A stretch of 64,000 nt of DNA from a bacterium (GCA_021809845.1 JAJZJW010000002.1:1-64000); one strand, 5' to 3'. Numbered from the stretch's first letter, positions 28,101-37,398 are shown. Numbers and translations: made by a program. Notes: generated by a model from the letters alone, not told the origin.

Positions 28101-28528
28101 AAAATATGCCCTTTTCTTACTTTTATAATTGTCTTTGCAATATCAAGCCGAGAAGGGACGCCGCTTAAAAGCGATTGATACGTGAGTATTAAACTGACAG
28201 AAATATTATTGTCTTCGTTTGACTTGTTATTTAGCAATTCGTACGAAATACTCGCCGGAATTATTTCTTCACATAGAAACACTTTTCTATGCTTAGTTCC
28301 GGTTAAAATTTCCTGCTTAAATTCATTATTTTTTTCAAAACAAGCAGAGGGATAGTAAGATAATAAATTCATATCCTTATATAAATTTCTTGCGGTATAT
28401 GCATTTTTGCATATAAAAATAGAAATATTGCAAACATCGGCATTGGCGTCTGTAAGCTTGGACGCTTCTAACGCAAATGCCGATAAAATATTTAATGTAT
28501 TTTTGTCTGTATTTAAATTATTTATCAT
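25175..28528 (-). CDS. mfd: Transcription-repair coupling factor
   Basis: 1117-aa helicase that pushes stalled RNA polymerase off DNA and recruits UvrA. The order is a UvrB-like N-terminal region (1-330), a CarD-like polymerase-interaction domain (about 385-450, LNPGDFVVHVNHGIGKF), the helicase core with Walker A GDVGYGKTEVA and DEEQ box, the RecG-like QLRGRVGRS motif, and a TRCF C-terminal domain. Two Asn/Glu-rich, poorly conserved inserts occur at about 230-300 and 990-1030. It overlaps the start region of ppdK by 11 bp. Confidence 0.97.
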   Translation of the reverse strand: MINNLNTDKNTLNILSAFALEASKLTDANADVCNISIFICKNAYTARNLYKDMNLLSYYPSACFEKNNEFKQEILTGTKHRKVFLCEEIIPASISYELLNNKSNEDNNISVSLILTYQSLLSGVPSRLDIAKTIIKVRKGHILDRDNLIDDLLSFGYEKTEYIQDPFQFSVRGELVDIYGDAADNPVRIDFFDNEVQDIRYFGINSQRSINKIDSYLIFPLKDDILKKKSNILEIIEKPLIFAEKSDLNNNKENINEAANIFAQNNVRCINSAPAGEQDEQCFMENTNVNYNNEITALESQLNNLFTKYNNDVFYFNLDASESYIRSAKNYYKLDYYSEDFFSKKRKFLILTGQQLSEKRKDIIDESEFKKEKNKTDFFENIRELNPGDFVVHVNHGIGKFIGIKTITSGNLTADYFEIIYAGGDKVFVPSEKIYLIHKYINSGESEPELNKLGTKTWGKSKKKAKEKIEEIAKDLVELYAKRKSEQGFAFSQAQEDESYMEFEENFEYEETEDQTKAIKDVLADMGANKPMDRLVCGDVGYGKTEVAIRAAFKAGMDGKQVIFLAPTTLLVEQHFTNFTKRFEQYPLKIAYLSRFMSAKEEKETIKLIESGKIDIIIGTHKLLSDKIKFKDPGLLIIDEEQKFGAFQKEKLKKLKSSIDVLALSATPIPRTLYLSVSGIRDISILNTAPIGRKNINTVVSLYNETIIKEYVYREIMRGGQVYFIDNRIAHLESLLNKFNEFMPDIRIGVAHGRLDVGSLEEIMHKFYHKEYDMLLSTAIIESGLDNPNVNTIIINNSEGLGLSQLYQLRGRVGRSYLQAYCVLLTNSEELTKEQKKRLAAIMEYNDLGSGFRLAMADLEIRGAGNILGGAQSGNINSIGLEMCMQMLKDEIKKIEGKVLPIEIFPEVKANFSMYIPESYIKDSKIKLGFYRRLSACSSIEEVCSIEEELIDRFGRYPEEIDNLINVSKLKVCMRKIKVKFIDIHKEEFDIEFYNNSGKNNKSVETSRCEERNEKFYDSCSELRSGTYIQEFSGVQISSDLDDANVEFAKALISFVNDKEILSKYLINFVSEYKLKIKVKKNKKDLTDNIHNAAADKTLDISSIIFILQEIDRYVNI

Positions 28529-31175
28529 TTTTTATTGCAGCATGGGCAGCAGCAATTATTGCAACCGGCACTCTGAACGGAGAACAGCTTGCATAATTTA
28601 AGCCCAAAATATGGCAAAACTCTATAGAGCTTGGGTCCCCGCCATGTTCGCCGCATATTCCAAGTTTAATATCTTTTCTTGTCTTTTTTCCGCCTTCAAC
28701 GGCAATTTTCATTAAACTGCCTACCCCCTCTCTGTCAAGTTCGATAAACGGGTCAGTTTTTAAAACATTTTTTTCTAAATAATCCGGCAAAAAAGAACCT
28801 ATGTCATCCCTGGAAAAACCAAATGTGGTCTGCGTCAAATCATTTGTTCCGAATGAAAAAAATTCCGCTTCTTTAGCAATATCGCCGGCTATAACGCATG
28901 CCCTGGGAAGCTCTATCATTGTACCAACAAGATAATTCAGTTTAACCCCTCTGGATGACATAACCTCGTTTGCCTTTTTATCTACCATAGCTTTCAATAT
29001 TCTTATTTCTTCATAAATACCTACAACAGGTATCATAATTTCAGGAATTATTTCATTTCCTTGGGAATAAAAATCGCATGCAGCCTCCATAATGGCTTCT
29101 ACCTGCATTTCATATATTTCCGGATAGCTTATTCCGAGTCTGCATCCCCTATGCCCCAGCATAGGATTAATTTCATGCAGCGAATTTGCTTTTGTATTTA
29201 ATTTATCGAATGAAACATTCATTATTTCAGCAAGTTCTTTTATTTCTTCCTCTGTTTTGGGAAGAAATTCATGCAGAGGAGGATCTAAAAGTCTTATTGT
29301 AACAGAATATCCTTTCATTTCGTTGTATATATCTAAAAAATCTCCTTTTTGCATAGGAAGCAGTTTTCTAAGGGCTTTTTCTCTTTCTTCTTTTGAATCG
29401 GCTAAAATCATTTCTCTGACCGCTTTAATTCTATCGCCCTTAAAAAACATATGCTCTGTCCTGCACAGCCCAATGCCTTCGGCACTGTAATTTCTGGCAA
29501 CTTTTGCATCTTCAGGGGTATCGGCGTTAGCCCGTATCTTTAATTTTTTAAGCTCGTTCGCAAAACCCATGAGCGTAAGAAAATCGTCATTTAATTCGCT
29601 TCTTATCATATCCACGTTTCCGTAATAAACTTCTCCGGTAGAACCGTTTAAAGTGACGGTATCCCCTTTCTTTACCACCCTTTCGCCTACAATTATTTCG
29701 CCTTTCTTTTCATTAATCTCAAGAGCAGAGCAACCGGTTATAGCGCATTTACCCATGCCCCTGGCAACAACGGCAGCGTGTGAGGTCATACCGCCCCTTG
29801 CAGTTAATATTCCTTCGGAAACGCTCATTCCGTGTATATCCTCAGGTGATGTTTCCATCCTCACAAGAATAACTTTTTTGCCTTTTTTTGATTCTATCTC
29901 CGCTTCTTCTGCAGAAAATACAACTTCCCCGCTTGCTGCCCCCGGAGAAGCAGGCAAACCTTTCGCAATAACATCTTTTTTTGATTTTGGATCTACCGAA
30001 GGATAAAGCAGCTGAACAATTGAATTGGGGTCTACCCTTAAAACAGCCGTTTTTTTATCAATTAAACCTTCGTTATACATGTCAAGAGCGATTTTCACCG
30101 ATGCTTTTGCGGTTCTTTTGCCTGAACGCACCTGAAGCATGTACAACATTCCTTCCTGGATGGTAAACTCCAGGTCAAGCATATCTTTATAATGATTTTC
30201 AAGGATTCTTGCGTATTCTATAAGCTCTTTGTATACCGAAGGCAATGCTTCTTCTAATGATACGTCATTTTTATTTTTCTTTGACATATTATTAATGGGC
30301 TGCGGCGTTCTTATACCCGCCACGACATCTTCACCCTGCGCATTAATAAGATATTCGCCGTAAAACCCGTTTTCGCCTGTTGAAGGGTTTCTCGTAAAGG
30401 CGACACCTGTGCCTGAATTGTTACCCATATTACCGTACACCATAGAAACAACATTTACGGCAGTCCCCCAATCTTCCGGTATATGATTTAATTTTCTATA
30501 TGTAATAGCCCTCGGGACATTCCATGATTCAAATACCGCAGAAATGCCCATCCATAGCTGTTTATAAGGGTCATCCGGAAAGTCCATGCCTTTCTGTTCT
30601 TTTACTACATCTTTAAATTTATATACAAGTTCTTTTAAATCCGCTGCGCTTAGTTCATTATCGTTATGAACATTTTTTTCTTTCTTTTTCTTCTCTAATA
30701 TTGATTCCATAATTCTAGAATCTAAACCAAGGACAACATTTGAAAACATTTGGACAAATCTTCTATACGTATCGTAGGCAAATCTTTCATTGCCTGATTT
30801 TTTAATTAAACCTTTTATTGTTTCATCATTTAAACCTAGATTCAGGACGGTATCCATCATTCCGGGCATAGAAATTCTTGCTCCGCTTCTAACAGATACC
30901 AGCAAAGGATTCTCGGCGTCACCAAATTTTGTCCCCATTGTTTTCTCAACGGTCTCTAAACTGACCTGCAATTTATTTTCTAAGTCTTCAGGATATTTTC
31001 TGCCGTGTTCATAAAAATAAGTACATACCTCCGTAGTAATGGTAAAACCGGCTGGAACTCTTATACCAAGTTTTGTCATTTCAGCTAATCCAGCGCCTTT
31101 ACCCCCCAATAAATTTTTCATAGAACCATCGCCATCAGCATATTTATTGCCGAAGAAATATACATATTGCGCCAT
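28518..31175 (-). CDS. ppdK: Pyruvate, phosphate dikinase
   Basis: 885-aa enzyme interconverting pyruvate, ATP and phosphate with phosphoenolpyruvate, AMP and pyrophosphate. The N-terminal ATP-grasp domain starts with FGNKYADGDGSMKNLLGGKG. The phosphohistidine swivel domain carries GGMTSHAAVVARG, with the catalytic His at about 455. The C-terminal PEP-binding TIM barrel ends with the GICGEHGGDP motif, which includes the catalytic Cys. In anaerobes it supports gluconeogenesis or PPi-linked glycolysis. It follows glyS and overlaps mfd, an arrangement common in deltaproteobacteria. Confidence 0.97.
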   Translation of the reverse strand: MAQYVYFFGNKYADGDGSMKNLLGGKGAGLAEMTKLGIRVPAGFTITTEVCTYFYEHGRKYPEDLENKLQVSLETVEKTMGTKFGDAENPLLVSVRSGARISMPGMMDTVLNLGLNDETIKGLIKKSGNERFAYDTYRRFVQMFSNVVLGLDSRIMESILEKKKKEKNVHNDNELSAADLKELVYKFKDVVKEQKGMDFPDDPYKQLWMGISAVFESWNVPRAITYRKLNHIPEDWGTAVNVVSMVYGNMGNNSGTGVAFTRNPSTGENGFYGEYLINAQGEDVVAGIRTPQPINNMSKKNKNDVSLEEALPSVYKELIEYARILENHYKDMLDLEFTIQEGMLYMLQVRSGKRTAKASVKIALDMYNEGLIDKKTAVLRVDPNSIVQLLYPSVDPKSKKDVIAKGLPASPGAASGEVVFSAEEAEIESKKGKKVILVRMETSPEDIHGMSVSEGILTARGGMTSHAAVVARGMGKCAITGCSALEINEKKGEIIVGERVVKKGDTVTLNGSTGEVYYGNVDMIRSELNDDFLTLMGFANELKKLKIRANADTPEDAKVARNYSAEGIGLCRTEHMFFKGDRIKAVREMILADSKEEREKALRKLLPMQKGDFLDIYNEMKGYSVTIRLLDPPLHEFLPKTEEEIKELAEIMNVSFDKLNTKANSLHEINPMLGHRGCRLGISYPEIYEMQVEAIMEAACDFYSQGNEIIPEIMIPVVGIYEEIRILKAMVDKKANEVMSSRGVKLNYLVGTMIELPRACVIAGDIAKEAEFFSFGTNDLTQTTFGFSRDDIGSFLPDYLEKNVLKTDPFIELDREGVGSLMKIAVEGGKKTRKDIKLGICGEHGGDPSSIEFCHILGLNYASCSPFRVPVAIIAAAHAAIKNDK

Positions 31176-31305
31176 TGAAATTTCCCTCCCCAGATTTATT
31201 TATTTAAATATTGATTATAATGCAATTATATAACTAAAATTATATTAATCTAAATTCCATGGTTTAGCAGACGAAGCACTAATTAATATTAATATACCGA
31301 CGACT

Positions 31306-31365
31306 CGGTTTATACTCACGGTATTACGCGAATAAGCTAGCCGGTTTATACTCACGGTATTACGC
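31306..31365. repeat. Two-copy 36-bp tandem direct repeat
   Basis: A 24-bp sequence starting CGGTTTATACTCACGG is present at 31306-31329 and 31342-31365, with a partly conserved 12-bp spacer-like remainder ending AGCTA in both, giving a period of 36 bp. The second copy abuts the glyS stop codon. It looks like a local duplication of the region just after glyS. With only two copies it is not a CRISPR array. Confidence 0.7.
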
Positions 31366-31372
31366 AGATGAG

Positions 31373-33571
31373 CTAATATGATAATTTGGAAAAATCGCAT
31401 AAATTTTTTAATTCGAGCAATATGCTATTTAAAAGACCTATCCTTGAATTTTTTAAATCTAACTCATCAACGTTAACCATTACATTGTCGAAAAATTTAT
31501 TAACCGGATATACTATTTCATGATACAAATTCATTAATTTATAATAATTATTTAATTTAATATATCTATGAGATTCATTTTTAATAAATTCATATGTTCT
31601 AATTAGGGATATTTCTTCTTTCAAAGTTAATTTTTCGCTATCAAAATAAACCATGCTGCCCGAATTAAAGGTAATATTATTTAATCTCTTAAAAACAAGC
31701 GTTAAATCATACATATATTCATGTAATTTATTTTTGGATACAAAATCTATTTTTAAATAAGATATATAAATATCATCAAAAAAAATATCGTCCGCTACAG
31801 ACGATATTTCATCAAAATTATAATTTAAAGACGCCATGATATTTTTAAATCTTGTTTTGGCAAATAAAATAAAAATATCTTTTAAATTTTTTAAATCTAA
31901 ACTTTTATCTTTATAAAAATTTTTAAAATAAAAATCAAATATTTTATTTAGTGATATGCTATACTGTTTTGCGAGCAAAATTTCAATTATGCCTATCATT
32001 GCTCTTCTTATTGCAAAAGGGTCAGATTCACCTGTAGGAAGTTTATTTAGCATTGCAAATGACAAAACGGTGTCAAATTTGTCGGAAATTGCGGAAATAT
32101 CGCCAAATTTATCAGTCGGCATTAATTTTTTTCCATGTTTCATTATTGGATAATAATGTTCTTCTATAGCTCTTGCTACAATTTCGCTTTCTCCGAATTT
32201 GTTTGCATAAATCCTGCCAATAACTCCCTGCAGCTCCGGAAATTCATATACAACGTGTGTAGTCAAATCAAATTTTAATAAAGACGCACATCTTTCAATT
32301 ATTTTTTGATTTTTAATATTTGTGCTTCCCGTTCCCGGAGTATCTGACGCATTTGTTGCATTTATTGAAGAAACCGAAGGAACTGCATTTTTATTTTCCA
32401 ATTTATTCTCAAAAATGTACGAAGCAAGTTGTTTTAGTCTTTCCGTTTTTTCGTAGTATGTGCCGATGCCTTTATAAAAAACAACATCTTTTGTTTTATC
32501 TATAAAATACTCTATAGTTTTTTTTACATCTTCTTTATAAAAAAAATCTGCATCGTTTAATCTTGCCGCCAGCACCCTTGAATAACCCCGCGAAATATTA
32601 TTATCTCTTGACTCATAGTGCTGCAAATTTGAAGTTATATTTGCAACACCTATAAAATAAGGCATAAGTTTAGAGTTTTCTTTCTCAAACAACGGAAAAA
32701 ACCTTTGATGTTTTTTCATAACTAAAGATAAAAGCTCATGGGGTGTATGTAAAAATTTTTTGTCAAATTGTCCTCGAACTGCATGCGGATTTTCGGTAAT
32801 TCCGGCAATTTCATCAATAAGATTGTCGTCGCTTTCAAAAATGCATCCAATTTTATTTGCATTATTTATTAATTCTTTTTTTATAAAATTTTTTCTTTCA
32901 AGATTGTTTAATATTATGCCTGCTTTTTTAAGTTTTTCAAAATAATCGTTTATATTTTCAATTTTTACAAATGATTTTAAAAACGAATCTTTTCTTGAAA
33001 TATAAGAATAATTACCGGCTTTGCAGTCTCCATAATTAAATCGTACAATTTTTCCGTCAAATAAAGCAAGAAGCCATAAAATCGGTCTCGGGTATTTTAC
33101 TTCAGCATTTGACCAGTGCATAGATTTTTTGAACGGCAGATTGCTGATAATAGCAGGGATATTATCCGATAATATTTTCTCTATATTTCTTCCCTTAATA
33201 ATTGTTTTATAAGCTGCATACTGGCCTTTTTTCTGGCTAACGGCATAAATTTTTTTGTCATTTTTTATATTATTTTTTTTTATAAATTGTATCAGCGGAG
33301 CTGCGGGGCTGCCATCCGGCATATAACAGACTTTCAAAGGCGGTCCGATTATTTCCGCTTCTTTATCTTCCGTTTTCAAAGGCATATTTTTAGCTAACAG
33401 AACTACCCTTCTGGATGTTGAATAATATTCAACATTTTTGTTTTCATCATCTTTAAAATCTAATTCTTTTGCAAAAAAATTTTTAAACGACTCCGCCAGC
33501 CTGGGAGGAAATGCTGAAACCTCTTTGTAAGGAAGCTCGCCTGAACCAATTTCTAATAAAAATTCGCTCAT
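31373..33571 (-). CDS. glyS: Glycyl-tRNA synthetase beta subunit
   Basis: 732-aa beta chain of the tetrameric (alpha2beta2) bacterial glycyl-tRNA synthetase. The opening EFLLEIGSGELPYKEV is the family signature (usually EIGTEELP). The middle carries HD-type and body domains with KYPRPILWLLALFDG and KHQRFFPLFE, and the C-terminus has the anticodon-binding helical region. It binds tRNA-Gly while the alpha chain (glyQ, 202 bp upstream) makes glycyl adenylate. The stretch around 385-405 is a Ser/Asn/Thr-rich insert. Length is slightly longer than usual. Confidence 0.96.
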   Translation of the reverse strand: MSEFLLEIGSGELPYKEVSAFPPRLAESFKNFFAKELDFKDDENKNVEYYSTSRRVVLLAKNMPLKTEDKEAEIIGPPLKVCYMPDGSPAAPLIQFIKKNNIKNDKKIYAVSQKKGQYAAYKTIIKGRNIEKILSDNIPAIISNLPFKKSMHWSNAEVKYPRPILWLLALFDGKIVRFNYGDCKAGNYSYISRKDSFLKSFVKIENINDYFEKLKKAGIILNNLERKNFIKKELINNANKIGCIFESDDNLIDEIAGITENPHAVRGQFDKKFLHTPHELLSLVMKKHQRFFPLFEKENSKLMPYFIGVANITSNLQHYESRDNNISRGYSRVLAARLNDADFFYKEDVKKTIEYFIDKTKDVVFYKGIGTYYEKTERLKQLASYIFENKLENKNAVPSVSSINATNASDTPGTGSTNIKNQKIIERCASLLKFDLTTHVVYEFPELQGVIGRIYANKFGESEIVARAIEEHYYPIMKHGKKLMPTDKFGDISAISDKFDTVLSFAMLNKLPTGESDPFAIRRAMIGIIEILLAKQYSISLNKIFDFYFKNFYKDKSLDLKNLKDIFILFAKTRFKNIMASLNYNFDEISSVADDIFFDDIYISYLKIDFVSKNKLHEYMYDLTLVFKRLNNITFNSGSMVYFDSEKLTLKEEISLIRTYEFIKNESHRYIKLNNYYKLMNLYHEIVYPVNKFFDNVMVNVDELDLKNSRIGLLNSILLELKNLCDFSKLSY

Positions 33572-33772
33572 AAATAATATTTTATTTTATGTACTTTAGG
33601 TTATGCAGTTATTTTATATTTATACAAAATTATCTATTTTATTTATATAATATTTATAATTTATACAAAATTTATACAAAATTATTATATCTAATTAAAT
33701 AATAGACTGCCGATTATTTTTATAGTTGACTGCCTATATTATGATTTCCGGTTATTTCTCATTGTTGAGTGT

Positions 33773-34660
33773 CTATATTGCTATATTATTATTTTGCGAA
33801 AGTTGATTTTTATATTTCACGGCACATTGCTCCGCAAGCGTCCTTACTTTTAATATATAATTCATTCTTTCCGAAACGCTGATAAGCCCTCTTGCATCAA
33901 GCAGATTAAAAACATGCGAACATTTAAGACAGTATTCATACGCAGGTTTAATCAATTTTTCATCTGATAAAATTACTTTTGCTTCATTTTCATAAATATT
34001 AAAAAGTGCAAATAATGAACCTCCGGAAGCTAGTTTAAAATTATATTTCGAAGTTTCATATTCATCATCTTTATGAATATCTCCATAAGTCAAATAATCA
34101 TCCCATGATAAATCGAACACACTTTCTTTTTCCTGCAGATACATTGCTATCCTTTCTAATCCGTATGTAATTTCAATAGCTATATTTTCAAGTTCTATGC
34201 CGCCGATTTGCTGAAAAAAAGTGAATTGAGATATCTCCATACCGTCAATCCAAACTTCCCAGCCAAGTCCCCACGCCCCAAGGGTAGGCGACTCCCAATC
34301 GTCTTCTATAAATCTTATGTCATGCTCATTAGAATTAATATTTAATGTTTTAAGACTTTTTAGATATATTTCCTGAATGTCCTTAATATAAGGCTGTAAA
34401 ATAACCTGAAATTGGTAATACCTCGCCAATCTATTGGGATTTTCTCCGTATCTGCCGTCTGTCGGTCTCCTTGATGGCTGAACATAAGCCGCCTTCCATT
34501 TCTTTTCTTCGAGGCATTTCAGAAATGTATATGGAGAAAAAGTGCCTGCTCCGACTTCCATATCATATGGCTGCATAATAACACAGCCAAAGTCAGACCA
34601 GTATTTTTGAAGTTTAAAAATTAAATTTTGAAAATTTATATGATTTTTATTATTATTAAT
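33773..34660 (-). CDS. glyQ: Glycyl-tRNA synthetase alpha subunit, no standard start codon
   Basis: Catalytic alpha chain of the alpha2beta2 glycyl-tRNA synthetase. Class II motifs are clear: [25 protein letters not shown] and [12 protein letters not shown]. The first ATG (34576) would begin at [11 protein letters not shown], inside the normally conserved domain. Upstream the frame stays open and encodes the missing conserved N-terminus ([13 protein letters not shown], then SDFGCVI), back to a TAA stop at 34669. No ATG, GTG or TTG lies there. Candidates are ATT at 34660 (nine bases after AAAAAGG, giving 295 aa) or ATA at 34639 (288 aa). I give the ATT start; the exact start is uncertain. Confidence 0.93.
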   Translation of the reverse strand: MNNNKNHINFQNLIFKLQKYWSDFGCVIMQPYDMEVGAGTFSPYTFLKCLEEKKWKAAYVQPSRRPTDGRYGENPNRLARYYQFQVILQPYIKDIQEIYLKSLKTLNINSNEHDIRFIEDDWESPTLGAWGLGWEVWIDGMEISQFTFFQQIGGIELENIAIEITYGLERIAMYLQEKESVFDLSWDDYLTYGDIHKDDEYETSKYNFKLASGGSLFALFNIYENEAKVILSDEKLIKPAYEYCLKCSHVFNLLDARGLISVSERMNYILKVRTLAEQCAVKYKNQLSQNNNIAI

Positions 34661-34685
34661 TTTTTCTTACCTTTTTATTTTATAT

Positions 34686-35615
34686 TTATTGTAACGCAAG
34701 CATATTTTCGATTGATTTTCTGGCTTTTAACCGGATATCTTCAGGAATTTCGATTATATTTTTCATATTAGAAAGAGAATCGATTATATTGTCTAAATGT
34801 GTTCTCTTCATATTAGGACAAACAAGACCTTTATGCGCTGAAATAAAAACCTTATCCGGATTTTCAACCTTCATTTTATACATTATACCTACTTCAGTTC
34901 CTATAATAAAATATTTTGCGTCAGCCTGTCTGACATATCGGTACATGCCGGAAGTTGAAGAAACATTGTCCGCGACGTCTATAGTATCATGTGAAGATTC
35001 CGGATGCGCAACAAATAATGCACCCGGATATTTATCTTTTAATTTTTTTATGTCTGCAGGCTTCGTTCTGTTGTGAGGCGGGCAAAAACCTGGCCAGTTT
35101 ATTATTTCTTTTTGCGTAAATCTCTGAACATAATCTCCCAGATTTTTATCCGGAATCATTATAACTCTTTTATTAGACAATGAATTTACAACCTTAACAG
35201 CATTTGCCGATGTGCAGCAAATATCGCTGACGGCTTTGCACTCCGCAGAAGTATTAACATAGGCTACTACAGCAGCATCGGGATATTCTTCTTTCATGTT
35301 TAATACATCTTTAACGGTAATCATATCTACCATAGGGCATCCTGCATTTTCAGCAGGCAATATGACTTTTTTGTCCGGATTCATTATTGCAGCGCTTTCC
35401 GCCATAAATCTCACGCCGCAAAAAACTATAATATCTGCATTTGTTTGATTGGCTTTGATAGATAACTCTAGAGAATCACCCTGAAAATCGGCAATTTCTT
35501 GAATTTCATCCCTCTGATAATTATGTGCCAACAAAATAGCATTTTTCTTCTTAAGCAATTCTTTTAATAAATTTTGCTTTCTTTTAATTGCGTTTTCTAT
35601 AACTTTTGTTTCCAT
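34686..35615 (-). CDS. nadA: Quinolinate synthase
   Basis: 309-aa [4Fe-4S] enzyme that condenses iminoaspartate with dihydroxyacetone phosphate to quinolinate in NAD synthesis. The three repeated domains are visible, each with a cluster cysteine: CGVRFMAESA (Cys66), WPGFCPPHNR and VCPNMKRT. The motif AHNYQRDEIQ opens the protein, and DICCTSANAVKVV is the second substrate-binding signature. First gene of the long minus-strand run that continues with glyQ. nadB and nadC are not in the window. Confidence 0.97.
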   Translation of the reverse strand: METKVIENAIKRKQNLLKELLKKKNAILLAHNYQRDEIQEIADFQGDSLELSIKANQTNADIIVFCGVRFMAESAAIMNPDKKVILPAENAGCPMVDMITVKDVLNMKEEYPDAAVVAYVNTSAECKAVSDICCTSANAVKVVNSLSNKRVIMIPDKNLGDYVQRFTQKEIINWPGFCPPHNRTKPADIKKLKDKYPGALFVAHPESSHDTIDVADNVSSTSGMYRYVRQADAKYFIIGTEVGIMYKMKVENPDKVFISAHKGLVCPNMKRTHLDNIIDSLSNMKNIIEIPEDIRLKARKSIENMLALQ

Positions 35616-35816
35616 TTTTTCTTTTTTAGCGCTTAATTGTTGTTTATTTTTTGTTTACGACATTTTTCATTAGTTAAATTTATATTTTATCATATTTATT
35701 ATTACAATAACAATAATATTTTAAAAATATTTATTTTAATTTATAAAAAATAAAAGAAATCGCAAGAAATTGGTAGCTGCCCGTATTTAACCTGTTTGAA
35801 CCAATTAAACAAAAAC

Positions 35817-35846
35817 TTGATTTTAGATATAAAAGAATATTATAAT
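35817..35846 (+). promoter_or_regulatory. Possible promoter for trpS (leaderless transcript)
   Basis: TTGATT (35817-35822), an 18-base spacer and TATAAT (35841-35846) precede the ATG at 35856 by only nine bases, too close for a leader with a ribosome binding site. If active, trpS would be translated from a leaderless mRNA. No Shine-Dalgarno sequence is seen before that ATG. Confidence 0.35.
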
Positions 35847-35855
35847 ATCCGAATA

Positions 35856-36917
35856 ATGGAAAATAAAAAACGTAATCCTGCTATAGCATCGGAATTTAAA
35901 TTCGAAAATGCACAAAATACTTCCGGAAAATCATATGCTAGAATATTAACCGGGGACAGACCTACAGGACCTCTTCACTTAGGACACTTTTGCGGTTCTT
36001 TAAAAAATAGGGTTGCCCTGCAAAATATATACGATACGTTTATATTAATTGCCGATGTACAGGCTTTGACCACCAATTTTGACCATCCTGAACTTCTTAG
36101 ACAAAACATATTTAATGTCGCGTTGGATTATCTTGCCGTCGGAATCGTGCCTGAAAAATCTACAATTATAATTCAATCTATGATTAATGAGCTCGCGGAA
36201 CTGACAATATTTTTCTCAATGTTTATTTCCATAAATGCACTAAAACATAACCCGACTATCAAAACCGAGGCAAAGGAAAGAGGATATAAAGAGCTTAATT
36301 ACGGTTTTTTAGGGTATCCCGTCAGCCAAACCGCTGACATAGCCATATTTAAAGCAGACTTAGTTCCCGTCGGGCTCGACCAGCTGCCGCACATAGAATT
36401 GTCAAGAAAAATAGTGAGAAGATTCAACGAACTTTATGGCGGGGCTCTGATTGAACCGGAAGCTCTTTTAAGCGAATTTCCAAAACTAATAGGTCTCGAC
36501 GGAAATTTAAAAATGAGCAAGTCTTACGGAAACGCAATCTTCCTATCTGATGATTTTGATACAATAAAGTCTAAAATCAAAACAGCGCTTACCGACAAGT
36601 CGCGTATACACCCGTCAGATCCCGGACATCCTGATATATGCACTATTTTTTCTTATCATAAGACTTTTTCTGAGAGCAACTTAACAAAAAATATTGAACA
36701 CGACTGCACCGGCGGTTTAATAGGTTGTGTACAGTGCAAAAATAATCTTTACGAATCAATTAAAAATATTTTAATACCTATGAATGAAAAACGGCAATAT
36801 TATAAAGAACGGACTTCCGAAGTCTGGGATATTTTGTTCGCCGGCACAAATAAGGCAAAAAAAATTGCATCGGAAACCCTGAGGGAAGTAAAAGAAAATA
36901 TGAAAATAAATTATTAA
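35856..36917 (+). CDS. trpS: Tryptophanyl-tRNA synthetase
   Basis: About 353 aa, class I synthetase. The HIGH-type motif is GDRPTGPLHLGH and the KMSKS-type motif is LKMSKSYGN. The anticodon and C-terminal helical parts are complete. I take the ATG at 35856 as start: residues before the conserved RILTGDRP core are unconserved, and the more upstream TTG at 35796 would add 20 further residues without a ribosome binding site. An unusual CxxC (GGLIGCVQCKNN) is present near residue 300. Divergent from nadA. Confidence 0.95.
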   Translation: MENKKRNPAIASEFKFENAQNTSGKSYARILTGDRPTGPLHLGHFCGSLKNRVALQNIYDTFILIADVQALTTNFDHPELLRQNIFNVALDYLAVGIVPEKSTIIIQSMINELAELTIFFSMFISINALKHNPTIKTEAKERGYKELNYGFLGYPVSQTADIAIFKADLVPVGLDQLPHIELSRKIVRRFNELYGGALIEPEALLSEFPKLIGLDGNLKMSKSYGNAIFLSDDFDTIKSKIKTALTDKSRIHPSDPGHPDICTIFSYHKTFSESNLTKNIEHDCTGGLIGCVQCKNNLYESIKNILIPMNEKRQYYKERTSEVWDILFAGTNKAKKIASETLREVKENMKINY

Positions 36918-37020
36918 TTTATTAATTTAAAAGTAAAATAAATAAAATAAAATTAAGCGAAATAACATTAAGCGGGGACAAATTAAATTAACTTAAATTA
37001 AATTAATTGAGGAGAAAAAC

Positions 37021-37398
37021 ATGGCAAACAAATTATTTATTATGCTTCAAAACACAACACCCGAAAATCCGCACCAGTTAGGCGCACCGTTTTTTCAAGC
37101 TGCTGCCGCAGCCACTATGGATTATGAAGTTGAGATGATACTTACCGCTGATGCAGGACTTCTTATGAAAAAAGGCATAGCAGAAAATTTAAGGGTAAAA
37201 GAAGGCAGTCCTAAATCCGTATATGATTTCATTAAAGACGCCTATGAAGCAGGGGTTGTTTTTAAAGTCTGCACGCCTGCCTTAGAATTAAACGATTTTA
37301 CAAAAGACGACCTTATACCTGAATGCGACGGAGTTGTTGGCGGAGCTTATGTCGTCGAAATGGCTATGGACGACGATGTAAAAGTATTGGCATACTAA
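37021..37398 (+). CDS. DsrE-family protein (DsrE/peroxiredoxin-like)
   Basis: 125-aa protein of the DsrE superfamily, more like the DsrE/DrsE-like sulfur-reductase group than DsrEFH. It starts LFIMLQNTTPENPHQLGAPF, has the EMILTADAGLLMKKG turn, and carries a cysteine in VVFKVCTPALEL (about residue 81) at the canonical sulfur-binding position, with another Cys in PECDGVVGGAYVV. GAGGAG precedes the ATG. It faces the small activator ATPase gene tail to tail, across a strong hairpin at 37463-37506. The true substrate is unknown. Confidence 0.85.
   Translation: MANKLFIMLQNTTPENPHQLGAPFFQAAAAATMDYEVEMILTADAGLLMKKGIAENLRVKEGSPKSVYDFIKDAYEAGVVFKVCTPALELNDFTKDDLIPECDGVVGGAYVVEMAMDDDVKVLAY

Noticed and set aside
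31306-31365. Two direct repeats with 12-bp spacing, considered as a CRISPR array
   Set aside because: Only two copies, the spacer is too short and itself partly repeated, and there are no cas genes.
34577-34685. Possible T-box or other leader control for glyQ
   Set aside because: The sequence instead encodes the conserved GlyQ N-terminus, and no T-box sequence or specifier loop is visible.
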